6,270 nucleotides of DNA, taken from NCBI GenBank assembly GCA_905205855.1, contig CAJLFL010000115.1:1-6270 (forward strand), in the 5' to 3' direction. Origin of the DNA: an uncultured Eubacteriales bacterium. GTDB taxonomy: Bacteria; Bacillota; Clostridia; Monoglobales; Monoglobaceae. Positions 1-5,767 of this stretch are shown piece after piece (within the stretch, counting starts at the first letter, position 1; each line of letters starts with the position of its first letter). The notes below the pieces were generated by a model. That model saw only the letters and a list, made by a program, of their open reading frames with translations, was not told where the DNA came from and did no database searches. Both the position numbers and the translations under genes were made by a program.

Positions 1-148
1 CAGTTTCTTCTGTTTTATAGTTTTTCAGAAATTCCTCCACAGCCTTATGTCCTGCGTTTTCCATCATTTCTATATAAGCAGTACCGTTTTCGTAGGCTTG
101 GCGTTCAATTTCTTTCATTTCCTTTGCAGTCACAGGAGTCAACTTCAT
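1..148 (-). CDS. nnrE: NAD(P)H-hydrate epimerase (YjeF N-terminal domain), 5' part only
   Basis: The first 49 codons are present, read leftwards from an ATG at 146-148; the gene continues past the left edge. The protein begins MKLTPVTAKEMKEIE and continues with a YIEMMENAGHKAVEEF segment. This matches the N-terminal signature of YjeF_N proteins (T-x-x-E-M-x-x-I-[DE] followed by x-x-MENAG-x-x-[AV]). Known role of the family: epimerising the damaged cofactor NAD(P)HX so that a dehydratase (NnrD) can repair it, in the cytosol. In many bacteria the two activities are fused in one protein of about 500 residues; the C-terminal half lies outside the window, so fusion cannot be tested. The start is supported by a GAGGTG Shine-Dalgarno sequence on the minus strand (157-162), 8 nt from the ATG. 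The gene is divergent from the neighbouring amidase. The family call is fairly secure from the MENAG motif. Confidence 0.85.
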   Translation of the reverse strand, partial: MKLTPVTAKEMKEIERQAYENGTAYIEMMENAGHKAVEEFLKNYKTEET

Positions 149-169
149 TATTACTTCACCTCGTGTAAT

Positions 170-198
170 ATATTAACATAACAGCAGTAATAAATCAA
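170..198 (-). promoter_or_regulatory. Putative sigma-A promoter of nnrE (extended -10)
   Basis: On the minus strand a -35-like TTGATT (193-198) is followed after exactly 17 nt by TAATAT (170-175), preceded by TGT, an extended -10 signature. Transcription would begin near position 163, only a few bases before the GAGGTG ribosome-binding site, so the leader would be very short (about 15 nt). That shortness is the main reason for doubt. No equally good promoter was found on the plus strand for the divergent amidase. Confidence 0.45.
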
Positions 199-273
199 GG
201 CGTGAGAACAGAGCTGCCTGATAACAGATTTGAACTTTATGAATAATATAAAATGGGAGCATAACAAAAGGAA

Positions 274-279
274 GGAGGG
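274..279 (+). promoter_or_regulatory. Ribosome-binding site that fixes the amidase start at GTG 287
   Basis: GGAGGG lies 7 nt before GTG 287. The same reading frame stays open upstream to a TTG at 230 and an ATG at 239, but neither has a comparable Shine-Dalgarno sequence. The residues added there (NNIKWEHNKRKEGQT) do not resemble the family N-terminus, whereas the sequence from GTG 287 (MNIFLIAGHG) starts where Amidase_3 endolysins normally start. Confidence 0.85.
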
Positions 280-286
280 ACAAACT

Positions 287-1078
287 GTGAACATTTTTCT
301 GATAGCCGGTCATGGTGACGGCGACAGCGGCGCAGTAGGAAACGGCTATAAAGAGGCTGATTTAACGAGAGAAGTAGCGAATATTATTCCTGAATTTCTT
401 TCCGCATATGCAAATGTCACAGTTGGAGATACAAACAGAGATTGGTTTAAATGGCTCAAAAGTCATAGCTTTGATTTCAAACCTTATGATTATGTGCTGG
501 AAATTCATTTTAATTCCGGTGCCGGCGATTTAACGGGTGACGGAATTATAACTGGTACGGAGATATATGTGACCAAAAGTGAAAAAGCTATAACGGTAGA
601 GGAGGATATTTTAGAGCAAATGTCCGAAATTGGTTTTACCTCACGTGGTGTCAAGCGTAAAAATTTCAGTGTGATTTCAAAGGTCAAAGCTCAAGGAGTA
701 TCATCAGCGCTTCTGGAGGTTGCATTCATTGATGATAAAGATGATATGGAATTGTATCAGTTAAAAAAATACAGTGTTGCATGGGCTGTATCGCGGGGAA
801 TCGCAGAGGGGTTTAATCTTATATCAAAGGAGGAGTTAACATTGACTCAATATGAAGAATTGAAAGATAGAATAAATAATCTGGAGGATAAAGTAAAGGA
901 TGCCGAAATGATATACAACTATATTGATGATAATATGCCGGAATGGGCAAGACCGACAATTAAAAAACTGGTTGATAAGGGCTGGTTGAAAGGAAATGAC
1001 AACGGTGAACTTGAATTAAGTGACGATATGCTCAGAATCTTTGTTGTAAATGACAGAGCAGGTATGTATGATAATTAA
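287..1078 (+). CDS. Phage-type N-acetylmuramoyl-L-alanine amidase (Amidase_3 endolysin), 263 aa
   Basis: Zinc-dependent peptidoglycan hydrolase predicted to cut the bond between N-acetylmuramic acid and L-alanine. Numbering from GTG 287, the catalytic domain spans about residues 1-178: H9 (IAGHG), E23 (YKEADLT) and H74 (LEIHFNS) are the expected zinc ligands, and E144 (SSALLEVAFIDD) is the expected catalytic glutamate, so the enzyme looks intact. A short linker leads to a charged probable coiled coil (about 188-206), then a tail at about 216-263 containing MPEWARPTIKKLVDKGW and VVNDRAGMYD, as in clostridial phage lysins; it looks like half of an SLH-type repeat and probably binds cell wall. 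There is no signal peptide, as in holin-dependent endolysins, yet no holin or other phage gene is nearby. It probably is a domesticated or moron-like lysin. Convergent with the surface-protein gene. The enzyme class is secure; the cellular role is inference. Confidence 0.92.
   Translation: MNIFLIAGHGDGDSGAVGNGYKEADLTREVANIIPEFLSAYANVTVGDTNRDWFKWLKSHSFDFKPYDYVLEIHFNSGAGDLTGDGIITGTEIYVTKSEKAITVEEDILEQMSEIGFTSRGVKRKNFSVISKVKAQGVSSALLEVAFIDDKDDMELYQLKKYSVAWAVSRGIAEGFNLISKEELTLTQYEELKDRINNLEDKVKDAEMIYNYIDDNMPEWARPTIKKLVDKGWLKGNDNGELELSDDMLRIFVVNDRAGMYDN
828..1078 (+). other. Predicted internal translation start giving a separate 78-aa C-terminal wall-binding fragment
   Basis: Inside the amidase gene, AGGAGG (828-833) stands 8 nt before an in-frame TTG at 842-844. 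Initiation there would give a 78-residue protein made of exactly the coiled coil and wall-binding tail, without the catalytic domain. The site sits at the domain boundary (residue 186 of the full protein). Several endolysins of phages of Gram-positive bacteria, including clostridial ones, are known to make such a second product, which associates with the full-length enzyme. Here the signal is seen; its use is inferred. The chance explanation is that codons for Lys-Glu-Glu (AAG GAG GAG) happen to create the motif. Confidence 0.6.
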
Positions 1079-1113
1079 AAAATAGAGCCATGCATAAATA
1101 TACATGGCTCTAT
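1077..1113 (-). terminator. Rho-independent terminator of the SLH surface-protein gene (possibly bidirectional)
   Basis: A perfect 11-bp inverted repeat, ATAGAGCCATG (1082-1092) and CATGGCTCTAT (1103-1113), has a 10-nt loop. On the minus strand the stem is followed by a run of six T (1077-1082), giving a classic terminator 12 nt after the surface-protein stop codon. On the plus strand it follows the amidase stop by 3 nt, but the downstream sequence (AAAAACTATTC) is poor in T, so termination in that direction would be weaker. The A run overlaps the amidase TAA. Confidence 0.85.
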
Positions 1114-1124
1114 AAAAACTATTC

Positions 1125-3389
1125 TTAATCTTTAATCAACTGATAAACTCCCCATATCATTTTGGCAGCTTCCGCTCTGGTTGCTGTTCCGCGCGGGAGA
1201 AATGTTCCGTCTTCATAGCCGCTTATAATGCCAAGACCAACCAGCTCTGCAACAGCATCTTTGGCATACGTAGCAATAGAATCGTTGTCACTAAACGACA
1301 ATTCAGCTCTTTTGCCGCGGCTGCCGAGAGCACGGTACAAAATTGTAGCCATATCCTGGCGCATTATTGATTCGCCTATACCAAAATATTCATTTGATTG
1401 TCCCTGTATATAGCCTGCTTGAGATGCCGAAGCAACATATGGAGCGTACCATGCGTCATTTTTGACATCAACAAAGCCGGTATTGCTTACAGCTGAGGTT
1501 GATATACCAAAAAGCTGCACAACCATTTTAGAAAATTGCTCTCTTGTCACAGCACCTTTGGGGTTGAATATTCCATTTTCCATACCGTTTACAATTCCGG
1601 CATAGTATAATCCCTCAATTGCTTCCTTTGCCCACGAATATCCTGAAATATCAGTAAAGAGTTCCTGCTCAGGCTCGTCATCATTGCTGTTATTGTTGTC
1701 ATCCTTACCTTGATTTGACGGAAACTGCGTTCCGCCGTTTGTATTATTATCTGAGCTTGTGTTACCTGAGGACGAACTGCCGGAACCTTTGCCTATGCCG
1801 CCGGGCCTGTTTGCAGTTGCAGTCTGTGCGACAGTAATAGTTTGAGTATCAACAAGTATTTTAGCATTTTCTAAAATATAATATCCTTTAATTGTTATTT
1901 TTTCACCTTCGGGATACTTGTTTCTTTCGGCATACATTCCGACTTTTCTTGTCGTAAGATTTGAAGCAAAGTCAGTAGTAGCTTCATCAATCAAATTACC
2001 GTTTTTGTCAGTAACCTCAACTAAGAGAGATGATTTTAAGCTGTCCGGCAAGGTCTTTTGACGTTTAAATGTGATATTGTATGATAGCTGGTAGGTAACA
2101 AGATCAACGGTCATGGTCGGAATATCGTCTATTCCGTTTTCGATCAGAGCAATTTTTTCTTTATATCCGTCAATGCAGGATAATAAATATTTTTTGGTTT
2201 CTGCCTTTCCTGTATAATTCTTGTCAACAATATTGTAAACTTTATCAAGACTAAGTTTTACAGCGTCAAGACAATCGGTATAATAAACATATTCACTGAT
2301 ATTCTGGATTGCAGAAATTTGTTTATCACAAGAATAAACAAGATTCTCGTAATCAATATTCTTGTCATTCAGAACAGAATCAAGAACAGTTTTTTTGGCA
2401 TTATAATCAGACAGCGTATCCTGCAGCTGGGTATATGCCAAAGTATCCTCCAAACCACTCAGACTTAAATTCTTTTTTGTATCATAAACATCAAATACAA
2501 ATTGATAATTAAGGATATTGGATTCATCTAAATTCTTAATTAAAAAGCCAAGCTCTATCAGACCTCTGCAATCATACATTCTGCCGAGTGTACTGCTTAT
2601 CTTATCAAGATTTGCTGCATTAAATCCGTAAAATTCAAGAACCTTATTGACATTATCTTTGTTTTGTAAAGATTCGTATGCATCCTTCGCCTCTTTAACT
2701 CGTTTTATATAGTCGCTGAGCGAAGCAAGAGATTCTTTGCCGTCAGAATCAGTCTGATAATATGAAATCTTATCCGGCTCGCTGAACTCTTTAAGTATAG
2801 CGGTGACGGTATCATAAATCTTTTTCTCATCAACATTTAATTCCGGTATAACATCGCCCTCTTTAAAGGTTAAGGCTGTAGTTATGTTTATCGTTTTTTT
2901 ATCGCTTGTTACGATGGAAAAATCTTTAACGGCAACAATATCAGACGAAGGAACGGCAGCAGCACTGTCTATTACAAGAGAGAACAGCTGACCGGCTTTT
3001 GAAACGCCTGCTGAATTTCTTTCAAGCTTAAAAGCGATTTCCGTTGTAGAGTCGGTAACGGATTTTTTTGTATAATCCGCAAGAATGTCGTAGGATTTAA
3101 CCTCTGCACCCGTAAAGGAAAAGGTGCAGCTCATTTCTGTAAACTCCGGTATATCGGTCAATGTTGTAAAAATAAGCTTGTACTGCTTTTCCGAATCAGT
3201 TTTATAGTATGAGGCACATAGTGAAACATCCATGCTTTCTTCCGAGGATGTTTCCTCTGAGGTTTTCTCTGCTAAAAATTTTTTTTCAGAAATACTTTCC
3301 TGCTCTGCCGCAAACGCAGGTGCTACTGATGCAAACGCAATAGACACAGCTGCAAGCAAAGCAAAAAGTTTGTTATACTTTTTCATCAT
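1125..3389 (-). CDS. Secreted SLH-domain surface protein of unknown function, 754 aa
   Basis: Numbering from ATG 3389. Residues 1-28 form a signal peptide (MMKKYNK, a hydrophobic core, and cleavage near APAFAA). Residues about 52-190 are beta-rich and vaguely cohesin- or Ig-like; 187-420 are mainly helical and charged; 422-525 are again beta-rich; 527-576 are a Gly/Ser/Asn/Asp-rich linker. Three SLH repeats follow at 578-628, 639-689 and 699-752, each with the conserved arginine of the ITRAE-type motif (VTREQ, IMRQD, ATRAE). SLH triplets are known to anchor proteins non-covalently to pyruvylated secondary wall polymer, so the N-terminal parts should face outward. I recognise no catalytic motif; a binding or structural role is a guess. 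Six cysteines (58, 88, 274, 354, 373, 405) are unusual for such a protein. An upstream in-frame ATG (3404) would add five residues, but the only SD-like sequence, AAAGG (3405-3409), abuts it. From 3389 the spacing is long (15 nt), so the start is uncertain. Confidence 0.9.
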   Translation of the reverse strand: MMKKYNKLFALLAAVSIAFASVAPAFAAEQESISEKKFLAEKTSEETSSEESMDVSLCASYYKTDSEKQYKLIFTTLTDIPEFTEMSCTFSFTGAEVKSYDILADYTKKSVTDSTTEIAFKLERNSAGVSKAGQLFSLVIDSAAAVPSSDIVAVKDFSIVTSDKKTINITTALTFKEGDVIPELNVDEKKIYDTVTAILKEFSEPDKISYYQTDSDGKESLASLSDYIKRVKEAKDAYESLQNKDNVNKVLEFYGFNAANLDKISSTLGRMYDCRGLIELGFLIKNLDESNILNYQFVFDVYDTKKNLSLSGLEDTLAYTQLQDTLSDYNAKKTVLDSVLNDKNIDYENLVYSCDKQISAIQNISEYVYYTDCLDAVKLSLDKVYNIVDKNYTGKAETKKYLLSCIDGYKEKIALIENGIDDIPTMTVDLVTYQLSYNITFKRQKTLPDSLKSSLLVEVTDKNGNLIDEATTDFASNLTTRKVGMYAERNKYPEGEKITIKGYYILENAKILVDTQTITVAQTATANRPGGIGKGSGSSSSGNTSSDNNTNGGTQFPSNQGKDDNNNSNDDEPEQELFTDISGYSWAKEAIEGLYYAGIVNGMENGIFNPKGAVTREQFSKMVVQLFGISTSAVSNTGFVDVKNDAWYAPYVASASQAGYIQGQSNEYFGIGESIMRQDMATILYRALGSRGKRAELSFSDNDSIATYAKDAVAELVGLGIISGYEDGTFLPRGTATRAEAAKMIWGVYQLIKD

Positions 3390-3425
3390 GATATTTAGGC
3401 TCATCCTTTCATGTTTATTATAATA

Positions 3426-3453
3426 ATTATAACATTGTTAAATATATTGTCTA
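3426..3453 (-). promoter_or_regulatory. Putative sigma-A promoter of the SLH surface-protein gene
   Basis: On the minus strand TAGACA (3448-3453, one mismatch to TTGACA) is followed after 16 nt by a perfect TATAAT (3426-3431), preceded by TGT, an extended -10 element. Transcription would start near 3419, leaving a leader of about 30 nt to the ATG at 3389 and including the GAAAGG (3405-3410) that must serve as ribosome-binding site. The surrounding sequence is very AT-rich, so some chance matches are expected, but the location is right. Confidence 0.6.
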
Positions 3454-3518
3454 TAAATTTTATATAACAATTATGTTACAAATACAATATAATGTATAAA
3501 ATGATTGTATACAGACTT

Positions 3519-3545
3519 AAAAAAGTCCATATGTTCCACTTTTTT
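3519..3545. repeat. Inverted repeat just upstream of the mtrB-pyk promoter
   Basis: AAAAAAGT (3519-3526) and ACTTTTTT (3538-3545) are perfect 8-nt inverted arms around an 11-nt centre containing the palindrome CATATG (3528-3533). The right arm ends one base before the -35 hexamer (3547-3552). It could be an operator, an upstream A/T element for RNA polymerase, or a weak hairpin on either strand; the arms are too A/T-rich to tell. It lies between two divergent promoters and could in principle influence both. Confidence 0.4.
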
Positions 3546-3546
3546 C

Positions 3547-3575
3547 TTGACAATTTTTCGACTGATTATTATAAT
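3547..3575 (+). promoter_or_regulatory. Consensus sigma-A promoter of the mtrB-pyk operon
   Basis: TTGACA (3547-3552) and TATAAT (3570-3575) both match the sigma-A/sigma-70 consensus perfectly and are separated by the optimal 17 nt. Transcription would begin near 3582, about 135 nt before the mtrB start. No other good promoter or terminator lies between here and the right edge, so it probably drives the whole operon. Confidence 0.85.
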
Positions 3576-3581
3576 AATAAG

Positions 3582-3718
3582 AAGCAGGCATATGAGATTT
3601 TAACACATGATAATTTAAAAAAGTAGAGCTCTGAAAGCGCAGTACTTAAATGCACACATTACATCAGTGTTATCTCTGCATGTCCGGGCATAAAATTTAA
3701 AATGAAACGGTGATTATA
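3582..3718 (+). other. Long 5' leader of the mtrB-pyk operon
   Basis: About 135 nt separate the predicted transcription start from the mtrB ATG. I see no recognisable riboswitch, T-box or terminator. There are only weak pairings, such as ATGCA (3650-3654) with TGCAT (3677-3681) and the palindrome AGAGCTCT at 3625-3632. NAG triplets occur around 3579-3642 but are too few and too irregular for a TRAP binding site of 9-11 repeats. Together with the two promoters and the inverted repeat, this accounts for the gene-free interval between the surface-protein start and mtrB. Confidence 0.4.
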
Positions 3719-3946
3719 ATGAACGAAACAACGATAAACGGCGATTATGTTGCAATAGCAGCAGAGGAGGACGGCGTTACAATTATTGGTATAACGCGCG
3801 GAAAAGATACAAAGTTTCATCATACCGAAAGGCTTGATAAAGGCGAAATTTATGTTGCTCAGTTTACAGAGATTACTTCTGCCATTAAAATCCGCGGCAA
3901 AGCAAAGCTGTATACCAAAATGGGTGTAATACAATCGGGAGAATAA
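3719..3946 (+). CDS. mtrB: trp RNA-binding attenuation protein (TRAP), 75 aa
   Basis: TRAP forms an 11-subunit ring that, when loaded with tryptophan, wraps RNA carrying repeated (G/U)AG triplets and thereby attenuates transcription or blocks translation of trp genes. The core is nearly that of Bacillus subtilis MtrB: EDGVTIIGITRGKDTKFHH, LDKGEIYVAQFTE and TSAIKIRGKA. The length, 75 residues, equals the B. subtilis protein. The RNA-binding K37-K56-R58 triad corresponds here to R38, K57 and R59, so one lysine is a conservative arginine. Threonines and serine around the tryptophan pocket (T26, T31, T50, T53, S54) are kept, while B. subtilis H51 is I52. The start is ATG 3719, with a GGTGAT Shine-Dalgarno (3709-3714) matching the 16S tail. 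A GTG at 3710 overlaps that SD and is unlikely. It is first in an operon with pyk, 25 nt downstream, not next to folE (mtrA) as in Bacillus. The identity is very secure; the RNA target is not in this window. Confidence 0.95.
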   Translation: MNETTINGDYVAIAAEEDGVTIIGITRGKDTKFHHTERLDKGEIYVAQFTEITSAIKIRGKAKLYTKMGVIQSGE

Positions 3947-3971
3947 TAAATTTAACAGTGGAGGTTACTGG

Positions 3972-5732
3972 ATGAAAAGACGTACTAAAATAATTTGCAC
4001 ACTTGGACCGGCAACGGATAATCCTACAGTTTTAAGCGAGCTTATGCTCAGCGGAATGAATGCTGCAAGACTTAATTTTTCGCACGGCAGCTATGATGAA
4101 CATTTAAAGCGTATAAATATGGTTAAAAAACTGCGTGATGAAATGGGTCTTCCTATCGCTTTATTACTTGATACAAAGGGACCGGAAATCCGTACGGGTT
4201 GTTTTAAGGATGGAAAAATAACCCTTAAACGCGGTCAAAAATTTACATTGACTCCCAAAGAAACAGAAGGTACAGAGGATAGTGTAAGTATTTCTTACGG
4301 CGATCTTTATCGTGATATAGAGAAGGGAATGCGTATTCTCATTGACGATGGTTTAATTGAAATGCTTGTTTCTGAAATAAACGGCGAAGACATAATATGC
4401 GAAGTTTTAAATGATGGTGTCGTAAGCGACCATAAAAGCATAAATGTTCCGGACGCAAATCTTACAATGGACTATATGAGTCCTAAAGACATTACAGATA
4501 TAGAATTTGGTATACAGCAAGGAGTTGACTTTATTGCTGCGTCATTTGTAAGAAGCGCTTTTGATGTACTTGAGATAAAGCGTATACTTGAACAGCATAA
4601 AGCAACCGATATTCAGGTAATTGCAAAGATCGAAAACCGTCAGGGCGTAGAAGATATTGATAATATTTTACGTGCAAGTGATGGGATTATGATAGCACGC
4701 GGTGATATGGGTGTTGAAATTCCTTTTGAAGAATTGCCGTCAATCCAAAAAGAACTTATAGAAAAATGCTATATATCAGGTAAAAGAGTTATAACCGCAA
4801 CTCAGATGCTTGAATCTATGACGCACAACCCACGACCGACAAGAGCGGAAACCTCAGATGTTGCAAATGCTGTTTATGACGGGACGTCTGCTGTTATGCT
4901 GTCCGGCGAAACAGCTGTCGGAAGTTATCCTGTGCGTGCGCTTAAAACAATGGCGCAAATCTGCACCAAAGCAGAGGATGATATAAATTATATAAAACGC
5001 TTTGAGGCGCGTCATTTTGATACGATAATCGGTGTGCCGAATGCAATAAGTCATTCCGCATGCACAACAGCACATGATCTTGGTGCTGCAGCTATTATAA
5101 CTGTAAGCAAATCCGGATTTACTGCGCGTGTAATTTCGGGATTTAGACCAAATTGTCCGATTATAGCCGGCTGTATGAATGATAAGGTTTTCAGACAGCT
5201 TGCGCTTTCTTGGGGCGTTACGCCTATTCATACTAAAATGAAGAAGACTACGGATGCCCTGTTTGATCATGTAGTAGAGGAGGCTCTCGCGCAAACCAAT
5301 CTTATAACAAAAGGAGATATAGCCGTTATAACCGGCGGTGCACCCCTCGGAATAAGCGGAACTACCAATATACTCAAGGTACAGCTTGTCGGGGATGTTT
5401 TGCTTAGCGGTATGTCAGCATCCAATAAATCTGTTTGCGGAACTGTATGCGTCGCAAAAAATACCGCGGAAGCTTTAAAGAATTTTAAAGACGGAGATAT
5501 TTTGGTTATACCGGAAACCAATAATGACCTTGTCGGTATTCTGCGTAAGGCATCAGCTATAATTACCGAAAAAAGCGGTCTTACATCACACGCTGCTGTT
5601 GTCGGAATGACGCTTGATATACCTGTAATTTGCGGCGCGGAAGGTGCTACGGAGATACTTAAAAACGGCACTACTATTACAATAGACGGTTCGAGAGGTC
5701 AGGTTTACGGCGGAGTTGCAAAGATTGTATAA
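3972..5732 (+). CDS. pyk: Pyruvate kinase with C-terminal PEP-utilising domain, 586 aa
   Basis: Catalyses phosphoenolpyruvate + ADP to pyruvate + ATP, the last step of glycolysis, in the cytosol. Motifs in order: KIICTLGPAT (6-15), ARLNFSHG (32-39, with R33, N35 and S37 for phosphate/K+ binding), LLDTKGPEIRTG (65-76), a B domain (about 77-165), the active-site signature around IAKIENRQG (217-225, with K219 and E221) and RGDMGVEI (243-250, with D245), then ITATQMLESM (274-283) and RPTRAETSDVANAV (288-301). A C-domain follows to about 475. The extra region at about 490-586 contains SGLTSHAAVVG with H540, the position of the phosphohistidine in PEP synthase and PPDK. This extension is typical of Bacillus/Geobacillus-type enzymes (about 585 residues); its phosphotransfer role is not established in pyruvate kinase. 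The start is supported by GGAGG (3960-3964), 7 nt before ATG. The enzyme looks complete and functional. Confidence 0.97.
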   Translation: MKRRTKIICTLGPATDNPTVLSELMLSGMNAARLNFSHGSYDEHLKRINMVKKLRDEMGLPIALLLDTKGPEIRTGCFKDGKITLKRGQKFTLTPKETEGTEDSVSISYGDLYRDIEKGMRILIDDGLIEMLVSEINGEDIICEVLNDGVVSDHKSINVPDANLTMDYMSPKDITDIEFGIQQGVDFIAASFVRSAFDVLEIKRILEQHKATDIQVIAKIENRQGVEDIDNILRASDGIMIARGDMGVEIPFEELPSIQKELIEKCYISGKRVITATQMLESMTHNPRPTRAETSDVANAVYDGTSAVMLSGETAVGSYPVRALKTMAQICTKAEDDINYIKRFEARHFDTIIGVPNAISHSACTTAHDLGAAAIITVSKSGFTARVISGFRPNCPIIAGCMNDKVFRQLALSWGVTPIHTKMKKTTDALFDHVVEEALAQTNLITKGDIAVITGGAPLGISGTTNILKVQLVGDVLLSGMSASNKSVCGTVCVAKNTAEALKNFKDGDILVIPETNNDLVGILRKASAIITEKSGLTSHAAVVGMTLDIPVICGAEGATEILKNGTTITIDGSRGQVYGGVAKIV

Positions 5733-5767
5733 TTTTATAAAACAGCAGGGAATGGTGACTTGTGTTT

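Noticed and set aside
230..254. TTGAAC plus TATAAA/TAAAAT as a promoter for the amidase
   Set aside because: The spacing is only 11-13 nt, too short for sigma-A; no other convincing pair was found upstream of the gene.
230..286. Upstream TTG (230) or ATG (239) as the amidase start
   Set aside because: Neither has a Shine-Dalgarno sequence, and the added residues are unlike the family; GTG 287 has GGAGGG at ideal spacing.
3401..3412. Three-codon upstream reading frame (ATG AAA GGA TGA) overlapping the ATG at 3404
   Set aside because: It has no ribosome-binding site of its own and consists of the sequence that must act as the SD of the surface-protein gene; probably chance.
3579..3642. Cluster of NAG triplets in the mtrB leader as a TRAP autoregulation site
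   Set aside because: Only about eight triplets, many AAG or CAG, with irregular spacing; TRAP sites need about 9-11 GAG/UAG triplets spaced by 2-3 nt.
3650..3700. Short leader peptide of 16 codons beginning ATG at 3650
   Set aside because: No Shine-Dalgarno sequence, no tryptophan codons and no attenuator hairpin after it, so there is no support for a regulatory leader peptide.
4854..5671. Long minus-strand open frames opposite pyk
   Set aside because: They lie antisense to a complete, motif-bearing pyruvate kinase and show no SD or family signature; they are a by-product of codon use.
5733..5767. Terminator or promoter between pyk and the thioesterase
   Set aside because: No stem-loop with a T run and no -35/-10 pair in this 35-nt gap; read-through is expected.
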